From Methanosarcina sp. UBA289 (GTDB taxonomy: Archaea; Halobacteriota; Methanosarcinia; Methanosarcinales; Methanosarcinaceae), in the NCBI GenBank assembly GCA_002496565.1, contig DAKJ01000017.1, positions 310,182 to 374,181 of the forward strand: a DNA stretch of 64,000 nt, read 5' to 3'. This document shows positions 1 to 7,839 of the stretch, piece after piece. The notes below the pieces were generated by a model. It did not search any database. It saw only the letters and a program-made list of their open reading frames with translations, and was not told where the DNA came from. Every line of letters begins with the position of its first letter. Position 1 is the first letter of the stretch. A program made the translations under genes and the position numbers.

Positions 1-247
1 TGCAGAACTTTTGGATGCAGAACCTCTGAGTTCAGAATTTTTATATTCATAAATCTTATTAATAAATATTAAGGTAATGCAAAAAAGCAATAGCAAGCAC
101 CACAAATCCGTAAAAAAGTTCTTAAAATCATGAGAATTAAATCAATTAACCAAATTAAAGCCCTTCACTGGTATTTAAGTAGCAAGAATCTGAAATATAA
201 AACTGGAAAGGGCAAACTCTCAAATCTTTCAATTTAATTAAGGAAAA

Positions 248-271
248 ACCGGTCGTGCAGACACGACCGGT
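248..271. terminator. 10-bp perfect inverted repeat with 4-base loop
   Basis: ACCGGTCGTG (248-257) and CACGACCGGT (262-271) are perfect reverse complements separated by four bases. The stem lies about 95 bp downstream of the stop codon of the minus-strand gene that ends at 366, so it could close that transcript or stabilise its 3' end. No T-run follows on the minus strand, so an intrinsic terminator is only one reading. The rest of 1-365 is AT-rich and holds no convincing gene. Confidence 0.45.
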
Positions 272-281
272 GAGAGCCTGG

Positions 282-333
282 GGTTCTAAAATCAATATAT
301 TTCCAGAAGGGTTCTAAGATCAATCTATTTCCA
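282..333. repeat. two imperfect 24-bp direct repeats
   Basis: Two 24-bp copies beginning GGTTCTAA and ending TATTTCCA lie at 282-305 and 310-333 with a 28-bp period and two mismatches. They sit between the hairpin at 248-271 and the end of the gene at 366. Function unknown. Confidence 0.5.
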
Positions 334-365
334 ACAGGTCTGTTAAAAAAAGATTATTTCTGGTT

Positions 366-1010
366 TTACTCTTTCTTTTCCAAGCAAATGAGCTCTTCGG
401 CGTACGGAAGTGTCTCTTTCATCCAAGCGCAGAACTCCCTCCACTCATCAAGCTTATGGTAGCGGCGCTGGAAGTAAATATTGCGGAGTTCAGCATAATT
501 GGTTATTACCGTCCTTTTCTGCATAAATGCGCTTGGTAGATCTTGGACGAGTTCCCTGAAAACCGCTTTCCGGTATGCGTTGTCCTCTTCACTGTCTCCC
601 TCGCGGGATTTGTAGGCTTTGATAAGGTCATTCAGGTGCCGGATCTGGTCATTTCTGTAATCTGTTAGAGTATCAAAAGAAAAGTCATGAGGAGCAAGCT
701 CCCTGCTGGTCAGCTTGTGCATCGTTGAAGTGGAGTTTTTTTCTACGAACTTGTAAGTATCAAATTCCTTCCACCAGTAGAGAGGAGCTATTAGGTCAAA
801 ACAGACTGTAATGAACCTTAAAAATTTGCCGTGCTCGTTCCCTGCAAGAGTCAGGCGCTGGGCCAGATTCAGGTCCTTTTCCCCAAGCGTACAGTCCCCT
901 GCCTCGTCAGGCTCACTGCTGTCCATAAGGTGCCAGGAGTTCATAGGATTTCGCATGCCGAGAATTGCATAATAGATGTTGTATGTACCGTGTAACTTCA
1001 TTTCAATCAT
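366..1010 (-). CDS. conserved protein of unknown function resembling a Firmicutes/phage family
   Basis: The protein is soluble, about 214 residues, with no signal peptide. Its central block (FLRFITVCFDLIAPLYWWKE, then a FDTYKF and STMHKL stretch) and the C-terminal MQKRTVITNY and HKLDEWREF blocks match, from memory, a family common in clostridial genomes and their phages and annotated there only as hypothetical. The start is placed at the ATG at 1010 because an AGAGG site lies eight bases upstream and a TATA-like ATTTATAA lies at 1045-1052; an ATG at 1043 has no such site. Biochemical function is unknown. Presence in an archaeal chromosome suggests transfer from bacteria or a virus. There is no partner gene on the same strand nearby. 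Confidence 0.75.
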   Translation of the reverse strand: MIEMKLHGTYNIYYAILGMRNPMNSWHLMDSSEPDEAGDCTLGEKDLNLAQRLTLAGNEHGKFLRFITVCFDLIAPLYWWKEFDTYKFVEKNSTSTMHKLTSRELAPHDFSFDTLTDYRNDQIRHLNDLIKAYKSREGDSEEDNAYRKAVFRELVQDLPSAFMQKRTVITNYAELRNIYFQRRYHKLDEWREFCAWMKETLPYAEELICLEKKE

Positions 1011-1044
1011 AAAAGCGCCTCTTAAACCCATTACGAAAAGCAAC

Positions 1045-1107
1045 TTATAAATCTGTTTGTTGCAAATGGTTCATAAACCGACATGACAAATAATTTATAA
1101 ATTTGTC
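1045..1107 (-). promoter_or_regulatory. promoter with upstream palindrome for the gene at 366-1010
   Basis: On the minus strand ATTTATAA at 1045-1052 is a good TATA box about 40 bases before the chosen start codon. Further upstream GACAAAT (1085-1091) and ATTTGTC (1101-1107) form a 7-bp inverted repeat around a second TATA-like core. This is a plausible operator, or a shared element for a divergent transcript. Inference from pattern only. Confidence 0.4.
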
Positions 1108-1108
1108 C

Positions 1109-1419
1109 ATGGTAGATAAATTAACTCATATAAACGAACTTATATTAAACAAAGTACCTGATTTAATCAACAAGGAAGTTGAGTCCAGGAATTTAGGGAA
1201 ATAACCATCATTGTAGGAGGGGAAATTATTTAAGAGAAATAGTCGCCCTCTTAACCCATGCTCTATCCTTTCAAATACAACCTTTCTGCAAATTCCGGAT
1301 ATTTCTATTTGACAATGAGTAGCAACATTGCATATTATCAGTATGAGACTGTTAAATACACTCCTACTAACTTAAATAAACTCGCAACCATATTTAACAA
1401 ACAGCCAGAAAGCTCTTGA
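1109..1419 (+). other. gene-poor stretch with two short ORFs of doubtful status
   Basis: The 490-bp gap at 1011-1502 has two short plus-strand ORFs. ATG 1109 to TAA 1204 encodes 31 residues (begins MVDKLTHINELILNKVPDLI) and reads like the amino end of a real protein that stops early. ATG 1258 to TGA 1419 encodes 53 tyrosine-rich residues. Neither has a clear ribosome-binding site and I recognise neither. They may be remnants of a decayed gene divergent from the one at 366-1010. Confidence 0.2.
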
Positions 1420-1502
1420 TAAATTCGACTTTTCTTAATTTTGAGACAAGGCTTTTGAGACAAAACTTCTGGAAAAATCTCATCAGGCGTCATCAGACAC
1501 CC

Positions 1503-2672
1503 TCAGGTGCTTTCGATAGCTTTCACAGGGTCGAGTTTTGCAGCTTTCCGTGCAGGGTAGATACCCGAAATAATATTTATGATGAAAGCGAAGAAAGCCG
1601 CATACAAAAAATTAATGGATTCAATTTTAAGAGGCAGGGTCTGTAGCCCAAAATACATCTCTTGAGGGACCTTGATTTCGTAATTCTGAAGTGCAACAGT
1701 TACAATGTAACCAAAAACGGTGCCAAGTACAAGCCCTATTGCCCCAAGGATCACAGACTGGAAAAGAAAGACAACCATTATGCTTTTCTGAGAAGCTCCC
1801 ATGGCTTTGAGGATACCGATTTCCCGAGTCCTCTGGGCAACGATGGTAATCAGAGTATTCGCTATCCCGAAACCTGCAATTCCATAGATCAATAAATAGA
1901 AGACGTTTACAAAGATCTTCTGAGTGTTCAGGAGATTTAAGATTTCTGCATTTGCTTCAAGCCAGCTGACGACATCAAGGCCAGATTCTCTTTCAATTGA
2001 ACTTGCTATAACTTCGGCCTGGTACGGGTCAGTAACCCTGACTCCTATCGTACTCACAACCCCTGGTTTGTTAAAAAATCGTTGCACTGAATCAAGCCTT
2101 GCATAGGCAGTTACCTCGTCTGCACTAGTCCCGGTATGAATAAGCCCTACAACCTTAAAGGAAGTAGTTTGCGAACCTGGAAAAACCACATCCACACTAT
2201 CTCCCGGTTGTACCTCTAGATTTTCTGCAAGCTTATCCCCAAGCACAATTCCATGTCTTGTATGAACAAGCGATAGGAAGCTCCCGTTTATAATATCCTC
2301 ACTTACTTTCATAACTGAATTTTCAGCCTCAGGTTCAACCCCTTGAAGCGAAACTCCTTCGGCATTGTCCCGGTGTTCCAGGGCAGCCTGACCCAGATAT
2401 TTGGGAGATACCGCTATAACTCCTTCTTTTTCTGCGATCCGAGCCGAATTGTACTTGTAAAGATGAATAAACTCTTCTTTTTTATCTTGAGGTGTTATGA
2501 CAATATGAGGATTATTTTCAATGCTTGATTTTACGAGTTCTGTCTGAAAACCTGAAAGCATAGCCATCATTACTGTAATAACAGCTACGGCAAGGGCAAC
2601 TGCCAGAATAGCAAAAAAGGTTTGCCGCCTTCTGGACAAAACCTGCCTCAAAGCGATTTTCAGTTCGTACAT
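1503..2672 (-). CDS. ABC transporter permease, MacB/LolC (FtsX) type
   Basis: This 389-residue membrane protein has the layout of FtsX-domain permeases. There is one transmembrane helix at about residues 17-41, a large extracytoplasmic domain at about 45-230, then three helices at about 255-280, 300-330 and 350-378. The cytoplasmic RTREIGILKAMGAS segment before the second helix is typical of the LolC/MacB family. A GGGAG site lies about ten bases before the ATG. Members work with a LolD/MacB-type ATPase in export or lipoprotein release. The likely partner is the ATPase at 5866-6549, about 3.2 kb away on the same strand, but the enolase gene and others lie between, so pairing is inferred. Substrate unknown. 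Confidence 0.85.
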   Translation of the reverse strand: MYELKIALRQVLSRRRQTFFAILAVALAVAVITVMMAMLSGFQTELVKSSIENNPHIVITPQDKKEEFIHLYKYNSARIAEKEGVIAVSPKYLGQAALEHRDNAEGVSLQGVEPEAENSVMKVSEDIINGSFLSLVHTRHGIVLGDKLAENLEVQPGDSVDVVFPGSQTTSFKVVGLIHTGTSADEVTAYARLDSVQRFFNKPGVVSTIGVRVTDPYQAEVIASSIERESGLDVVSWLEANAEILNLLNTQKIFVNVFYLLIYGIAGFGIANTLITIVAQRTREIGILKAMGASQKSIMVVFLFQSVILGAIGLVLGTVFGYIVTVALQNYEIKVPQEMYFGLQTLPLKIESINFLYAAFFAFIINIISGIYPARKAAKLDPVKAIEST

Positions 2673-3013
2673 ATAAATGAACTCCCACTGGAAAAATCTG
2701 ATACGTATCTAAGTCTTCCATCCAGCTTCAGTAAGCGATCGATCCACAACTCCTGAAAGATTAAATCCCCGAGGATTTCAAAAATATCAGAAGAGATAAT
2801 ATTTCAACCTCATAAGACTCCTACTTCACATTTTTTCCAAATATAGTGAACGCCCTATAAGCAGTCTTATAATTATTCTTGTAAAACTAATTATAAATCA
2901 GTTTCCGATACTCTCAGGAAACACGTAAAAAACTGAGAGAATTATAGAATTTAGTAAATTGGAAAAGAAATCAAAAAAAGAAGGATAAAATGGAAAATAA
3001 AAGATAAAAGAGG

Positions 3014-4300
3014 TTAAAGCTGCACGTAATGTGCAACCTCGCCCAGATCTTCTTCGATTCTGAGAAGCTGGTTGTATTTTGCAGTCCGTTCTCCACGTGC
3101 CGGGGCTCCTGTCTTGATCATTTCTGCCCCAATTGCAACAGAGAGATCAGAAATTGTGGAGTCTTCGGTTTCGGCAGAACGATGGCTTACTATTACGGTA
3201 TAACCATTTCTGGAAGCCATGCTTGCGGCATCAAAAGCTTCGGAGAGTGTTCCGATCTGGTTGATCTTTAAGAGAAGTGCATTTGCCGCTCCCATATCAA
3301 CGCCTTTTGAAAGCCTCTCGATGTTTGTCACAAAGAGGTCGTCACCAACAATAATTGTATCCCAAAGCTCATTGGTCAGGGCTTCGAAATCCTCAAAGGC
3401 TTCCTCATAGAAAGGATCTTCAATTGACAGGATAGGATAGGAATTCACAAGTTCGACGTAGTAATCCATCAGTTCGGGAGCAGCAAGTTTCTTTCCGTCG
3501 ATTGTATAGGTTTCGTCTTCGTAAAACTCGGAGGCCGCAGCATCAAGTCCAATTGTGACCTCGGTGTCGGTGTAGCCTGCTTCCTCAATAGCCTGGACGA
3601 GGGCATCAAGAGCTTCGGTTGACTCGCTCATCTTAGGGGCATATCCTCCCTCATAGCCCACGTTAGTAGAAGACCGGCCGTATTTTTTTTCCAATATTTT
3701 TCCAAGAACGTGATAGATTTCTGCTCCGATCTGGAGAGCTTCGTAGAAAGTTTCTGCACCTTTGGGCTGAATCATGAATTCCTGAATTGCAAGATCGTTA
3801 CCTGCATGCTTGCCCCCATTAAGGACATTCATTGTGGGTACCGGCAGAGTAAACGCATTTGAGCCTCCGAAATAACGATAAAGAGGAATATTAAGGGAGT
3901 CTGCAGCTGCTTTTGCAACAGCCATGGATACCCCAAGAATTGCATTTGCTCCTAGGTTTGATTTGTTATCGGTCTCGTCGAGCTCGATCATCAATTCATC
4001 GATTTCCCGCTGGTTTCTAACATCAAGCCCCAGCAATTCTTTCTGGATGATGGTGTTCACATTCTTTACTGCAGTAAGAACTCCTTTTCCTCCATATCTA
4101 TTAGGGTCTGCATCCCGCAGTTCAAGGGCTTCATTCGTACCAGTAGAAGCTCCTGAAGGAACACTGGCTCTGCCAAATCCCTTCGGTGTAAACACATCAA
4201 CTTCAATAGTGGGATTTCCCCGTGAATCCAGGATCTCCCGAGCATGTATCTTTTGGATTTTATATTCTCCAGAATCCTGCTGTAGACCGATATACGACAT
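3014..4300 (-). CDS. eno: enolase (phosphopyruvate hydratase)
   Basis: Enolase interconverts 2-phosphoglycerate and phosphoenolpyruvate; in methanogens it serves mainly gluconeogenesis and glycogen turnover in the cytosol. The 428-residue protein begins with the family block IHAREILDSRGNPT and has PSGASTG, GANAILGVSMA, metal-binding SIEDPF and GDDLFVTN, the lysine in LLLKINQIGT and SHRSAETED. In the catalytic loop the usual VGDEGG reads VGYEGG, so tyrosine replaces the common aspartate next to the catalytic glutamate. Two ATGs are adjacent; the second (4300) is better spaced from the GGGTGA site. A TATA-like GAATATAT lies about 40 bases upstream. It is a single-gene unit. Confidence 0.95.
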   Translation of the reverse strand: MSYIGLQQDSGEYKIQKIHAREILDSRGNPTIEVDVFTPKGFGRASVPSGASTGTNEALELRDADPNRYGGKGVLTAVKNVNTIIQKELLGLDVRNQREIDELMIELDETDNKSNLGANAILGVSMAVAKAAADSLNIPLYRYFGGSNAFTLPVPTMNVLNGGKHAGNDLAIQEFMIQPKGAETFYEALQIGAEIYHVLGKILEKKYGRSSTNVGYEGGYAPKMSESTEALDALVQAIEEAGYTDTEVTIGLDAAASEFYEDETYTIDGKKLAAPELMDYYVELVNSYPILSIEDPFYEEAFEDFEALTNELWDTIIVGDDLFVTNIERLSKGVDMGAANALLLKINQIGTLSEAFDAASMASRNGYTVIVSHRSAETEDSTISDLSVAIGAEMIKTGAPARGERTAKYNQLLRIEEDLGEVAHYVQL

Positions 4301-4350
4301 CATTTCACCCTTTTTAATTTCTGATCTATCTATTACATATATTCTGTTAT

Positions 4351-4425
4351 TTGAAGCTTAACCTTAATTTTGAAGCTTAATATTAATTTGAAGCTTAATA
4401 TTAATTTGGAGCTTAACCTTAACTT
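4351..4425. repeat. four tandem copies of an 18-20 bp unit upstream of enolase
   Basis: Four consecutive units of the form TTGAAGCTTAAYMTTAATTT lie at 4351-4370, 4371-4389, 4390-4407 and 4408-4425, each with an AAGCTTAA or GAGCTTAA core. They start just upstream of the enolase promoter. They may be an operator array or simple slippage; nothing decides between these. Confidence 0.7.
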
Positions 4426-4863
4426 AACCGTTAGATGTCCGAATTGTATTTAATTCTTTATCCGGTTAACGCGAATAATTTTAGTTAAGTTTTACGCTAT
4501 TTTCTCATAAGAAACTCTATTAACAAATAAAGATTATATTCTCAATTCCCGAATCCAGAATTATTTTTGTCTCAGATATCCGTAGCTTTGTGAATCTAGG
4601 AATACCATAATTTGAAAGTTCGCAGGAGATTTTCTTATTTTTGTAATCTTTAACTCAGGCTTTCCGAATTTCAGGAATGCTAATTTCCTGCAAACACTAG
4701 CTTTAAAGGTTTTGGTCAGGATAACAAAACTGTTTTTTTCTGGAGACTTGTTAATACGAGTTTATATATTGAAACATTCCAAAAAAAGGTTTTAGTAGGG
4801 TTTGATAGCCATTTTACTCCGTAACAATACTCAATTTATTTAAAAAAACAATTTTATCTACAT

Positions 4864-4876
4864 AAAATATATAAAC
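4864..4876 (+). promoter_or_regulatory. TATA box for the winged-helix regulator
   Basis: AAAATATATAAAC is centred about 29 bases before the ATG at 4899. At the usual archaeal TATA-to-start distance, transcription would begin within a few bases of the ATG. The mRNA is probably leaderless, which fits the absence of a Shine-Dalgarno site. Confidence 0.55.
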
Positions 4877-4898
4877 CTGAAGGTATTATTCACTTTCG

Positions 4899-5288
4899 AT
4901 GACCGACGATTCTCCAGTTAATTTAACCGAAAAAGAGTATTCAATTATTGATATGCTCCAGAGCCTGGGACTTCCGAGGACAGAAGCCACCGCAATCGTA
5001 TGTCTCAAAGATTGCAGTGAGCTCAGGTCCCTTCACATTGAACTTGTATCGGGGCTTAGACAACCGGAAGTGAGTGTAGCCATGCGTCCCCTGAGGGATA
5101 GAGGCTGGGTGGACGAAAGGTCTGAAAAAAAGAATAAAGGAAAAGGTAGACCTGTAAAGTACTACCAGTTAACAGTGCCCTTCTCACAAATTGTAAAGGT
5201 TCTAGAGGAAGAATTTTTAAAAGATAACACGGAAAAAATAATTGCACTCAAAAGGCTTCGAGAACTGGAATTAGTGTCTCAAAATTGA
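4899..5288 (+). CDS. winged-helix transcriptional regulator
   Basis: The 129-residue protein carries one helix-turn-helix/winged-helix domain. The GLPRTEATAIVCL segment (residues ~24-36) is the first helices, GLRQPEVSVAMRPLRDRGWV (~52-71) is the recognition region, and the basic KKNKGKGRPVKYYQL stretch (~77-91) forms the wing. This architecture is common among archaeal predicted regulators of the TrmB/ArsR superfamily. No ligand-binding domain is present. It stands alone on the plus strand between minus-strand genes, so the target is unclear; autoregulation or control of the neighbouring enolase or ABC/DUF296 genes are possibilities only. Confidence 0.8.
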   Translation: MTDDSPVNLTEKEYSIIDMLQSLGLPRTEATAIVCLKDCSELRSLHIELVSGLRQPEVSVAMRPLRDRGWVDERSEKKNKGKGRPVKYYQLTVPFSQIVKVLEEEFLKDNTEKIIALKRLRELELVSQN

Positions 5289-5398
5289 GCTTGAGGAAAA
5301 CTGCCGGACAATCTTTGCAGGATTGTATTTTTGATTTTCGCCATTATACTCAAACTTTTGAGCACTTATTATAGCCAATTACTTGTTTTACCTGGCCA

Positions 5399-5854
5399 TC
5401 ATTCCAGGTTCGAAGCCTGCTCAAAATCTACAGGGGAAAAGCCCTGTTCCTTATCTGCAATTCTTCTGGCAGAGAATCCCTCTAGTTCGAAGACGAAAAC
5501 CTCAATTACCATAAAAACTTCGCTCTCACCTCTCAAACACCCTAGTTTTACATTATCTCCCCTTCCTGCACCTGCATGCAGGTGGATCTTAGGCTTTCCA
5601 TCCATTAAAAAAATATCTCCTATTCCTAGAATCTCATGGGCATCATTAAAGCCGAACCATACAGGTTCCGGAGGGGTTATACTTTCTTTTGGGCCTGTAA
5701 CAAGTTTTGCTTCTTTTAATGCGCCCAGCAACATGAAAACCGCAGATTCGATACGCTCCAGTTCAGCAAGTTTAATCAGTTCCAGAATCAAGTCATCTCC
5801 ATGATCGATCCTGACAGTAAATACTCTGCCTATTCTTCCTTTTGCATACTCCAT
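5399..5854 (-). CDS. PPC/DUF296 domain protein
   Basis: The 151-residue protein is almost entirely one PPC (DUF296) domain, known from plant AT-hook proteins and from stand-alone prokaryotic proteins. Diagnostic stretches are the amino-terminal RIDHGDDL, AVFMLLGALKEA, and the conserved HLHAGAGRGD (~90-99) containing the putative metal-binding histidines, followed by a GCL..G segment. There is no AT-hook, so DNA binding is not implied. The start follows GAGGATTAGATAA. It begins 11 bases after the ABC ATPase stop codon on the same strand, so the two are probably one operon. Molecular role in archaea unknown. Confidence 0.85.
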   Translation of the reverse strand: MEYAKGRIGRVFTVRIDHGDDLILELIKLAELERIESAVFMLLGALKEAKLVTGPKESITPPEPVWFGFNDAHEILGIGDIFLMDGKPKIHLHAGAGRGDNVKLGCLRGESEVFMVIEVFVFELEGFSARRIADKEQGFSPVDFEQASNLE

Positions 5855-5865
5855 TTATCTAATCC

Positions 5866-6549
5866 TCACTGATCTGTAATTTTCCCGTCCACGAGTCTGA
5901 TAATCCTATCAGCTTTCGAGGCCAGGTCCTCATTATGAGTAACCACAATAAAGGTCTGACTATACTCCCTGTTCAACCGTCTGAGCAGTTCATAAATCAA
6001 GTCACCTGTTTTAGTATCAAGGTTGCCTGTAGGCTCGTCCCCAAGCACGATTGCAGGAGAACAGCTAAGTGCCCTTGCTACTGCAACCCTCTGGCTCTGT
6101 CCTCCAGAAAGTTCCCCGGGTTTGTGATCCATCCGATCTTCAAGCCCTACCTCTTTCAGAAGGTTTTCAGCAATTTCTTGTGCTTCCTTCCTGCTTTTTC
6201 CCGCAATCAAGAGTGGCATTATTACGTTCTCCAGAGCCGTAAAATCCGGGAGCAGGTGATGGTACTGGAAAACAAAGCCGAGCATCCTGTTCCGCATCTC
6301 GGAACGTTCCTTATCCGACATTTTTGTTACGTCTTTTCCGTCTATCAGGAGCGTCCCCAAACTTGGAGTATCAAGCAGGCCTATCAGGTGCATAAGTGTA
6401 CTTTTACCTGAACCCGAGGGCCCGACAATTGCCACAAATTCCCCTTTCTTAATTCTCAAATTTGCATTGTCGAGCGCACGAAACTCTATTCCGTTTTTAT
6501 ATATTTTTGTCAGGTTTTTAAGCTCGATAATTGGGCTTTCTTCAGTCAT
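5866..6549 (-). CDS. ABC transporter ATP-binding protein, LolD/MacB type
   Basis: This 227-residue nucleotide-binding subunit has Walker A GPSGSGKST (~42-50), a Q-loop in FVFQYHHLLPDF, the signature LSGGQSQRVAVARA and Walker B IVLGDEPTGNLD followed by the H-loop THNED. The FRALDNANL and DTPSLGTLLIDG blocks are typical of the LolD/MacB/FtsE branch, which energises FtsX-type permeases. AGGAAAAGC precedes the ATG. It is the first gene of a pair with the DUF296 protein. No permease is adjacent; the best candidate is the FtsX-type permease at 1503-2672. Confidence 0.9.
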   Translation of the reverse strand: MTEESPIIELKNLTKIYKNGIEFRALDNANLRIKKGEFVAIVGPSGSGKSTLMHLIGLLDTPSLGTLLIDGKDVTKMSDKERSEMRNRMLGFVFQYHHLLPDFTALENVIMPLLIAGKSRKEAQEIAENLLKEVGLEDRMDHKPGELSGGQSQRVAVARALSCSPAIVLGDEPTGNLDTKTGDLIYELLRRLNREYSQTFIVVTHNEDLASKADRIIRLVDGKITDQ

Positions 6550-6711
6550 GCTTTTCCTGTGTTTTCAAAACAATTGTAATAAAAATAGAGGAGCTCTTAA
6601 GTAAAGAGCTTTTGGGCAGACTGCAAGATCTTATAGAAAATCTATATTTCAGAACCCTTTATCTGTTATATAGAGAGGAAGTTTCTATACCTTTTCTTTC
6701 CACTGAGATCT

Positions 6712-7584
6712 TTACTCGTCCCTTTTACTTATAATATAGGCTGCTGTGAGAATGAAACTGCAGCCCAGGAAAGTCGAGATATAGAGCGGGCTTTTTAGGA
6801 CAGTAACATCAAAGAAGATTCCGGAAACAGGCTCAATCAGAGCAAGAATACTTCCTGTTTGTGCTCTTATTTTTGAGATCCCCCTGAAGTATATTACAGC
6901 AGCAAACGTAACAGTTACGCCGAAGAGAAGCAGGATGTCAAGGTTTTTAACGAAAACGTCAGCCGGAGTGGAGAGTGCAGAAGGCAGCATAAAAAGAAGG
7001 CTTATTCCGGTCAGCCAGAAGGTTTGGGCAATCCCTGAATAATCTTCCTTTAGGTACCGTACCGTTAGAATAGTCGCACCGAATGAAAAACCTGACAGCA
7101 AGCCGAAAATAAGGCCTTTCTGGAACTCAGGGCCTGTATGTTCAAGAATTTCCCCCGAATGGGCGATCAGTAAAACTCCTGCAGTTGCAAGTAAAAGAGG
7201 GAGAAAGCTATTACTGCTTCTGTGTTCTCCGAGAATCGACGGAGCAAACAGACTAACATACACCGGAGCCGTATACAACAGAAGGACAGCAACTGAGATC
7301 CCACTGTACCGGATGGATGAGAAGTAACATAATCCTGTTATCGCATTCAGAAGACCCAGGATCAGAAGGTATCTTTTTTTCTTTTGAGGTTTAAGCTGTC
7401 CAAGCCCTCGATTGAACAGTAGGTAAATAAAGATCATGCCGAGACCAAAGAAGAGCCTGGAGAACAAAATAGATCCGGCTGACATATCCTGAATCTTATC
7501 CAGAAAAACTCCGATAGTGCCGTAAATAATGCTGCCAGTTATAACTTCGGAATATGGCTTTAAAGAGTTTTCCTGCACAGGCAT
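6712..7584 (-). CDS. EamA/DMT-family transporter (copy 1)
   Basis: The 290-residue protein has about ten predicted transmembrane helices arranged as two EamA repeats, the layout of drug/metabolite transporters. Its amino end (SIIYGTIGVFLDKIQDMSAG) and the LALIEPVSGIFFDVTVL motif in the second repeat match the next gene upstream closely, so the two are tandem duplicates. Substrate is unknown; family members export amino acids, nucleosides or other metabolites. There is no clear ribosome-binding site before the ATG at 7584. An unusual purine-rich spacer separates the two copies. Confidence 0.85.
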   Translation of the reverse strand: MPVQENSLKPYSEVITGSIIYGTIGVFLDKIQDMSAGSILFSRLFFGLGMIFIYLLFNRGLGQLKPQKKKRYLLILGLLNAITGLCYFSSIRYSGISVAVLLLYTAPVYVSLFAPSILGEHRSSNSFLPLLLATAGVLLIAHSGEILEHTGPEFQKGLIFGLLSGFSFGATILTVRYLKEDYSGIAQTFWLTGISLLFMLPSALSTPADVFVKNLDILLLFGVTVTFAAVIYFRGISKIRAQTGSILALIEPVSGIFFDVTVLKSPLYISTFLGCSFILTAAYIISKRDE

Positions 7585-7664
7585 GGTCGAGAATTAAAAG
7601 TTTGCGGATATATATTTTTGGGCGTGGAAAAATGTAGGACCTGCGGGGCTTTATGAAGAATTTT

Positions 7665-7824
7665 GAGTGAGAAAAGAAAGGATAAAGGAAAGATAAAGAA
7701 AGAGAAGGAAAGAAGAGGGAAATAAGAAGGAAAGATAAAAAAGAGAAGGAAAGAAGAGGGAAATAAGAAGGAAAGATAAAGAAAAGAAAGAGAAAAAGGA
7801 AAAAGAAGAAAAAGGAAAGATAAG
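7665..7824. repeat. 160-bp purine tract with a 39-bp tandem duplication
   Basis: On the plus strand the stretch from about 7668 to 7823 has no cytosine and only scattered thymines; the rest is A and G. Inside it a 39-bp sequence at 7701-7739 recurs identically at 7742-7780 (41-bp period). It lies between the tandem EamA genes, whose mRNA would therefore carry a long pyrimidine-rich segment. An ORF through its opposite strand is a composition artefact. Confidence 0.85.
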
Positions 7825-7839
7825 CTCAAAGGTAAAATC

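Noticed and set aside
5931..6411. 158-residue ORF opposite the ABC ATPase
   Set aside because: Antisense shadow of a gene with complete Walker and signature motifs.
7560..7829. 89-residue Phe/Ser/Leu-rich ORF on the minus strand
   Set aside because: It is the translation of the purine tract's opposite strand; the pyrimidine-only composition suppresses stops and no ribosome site is present.
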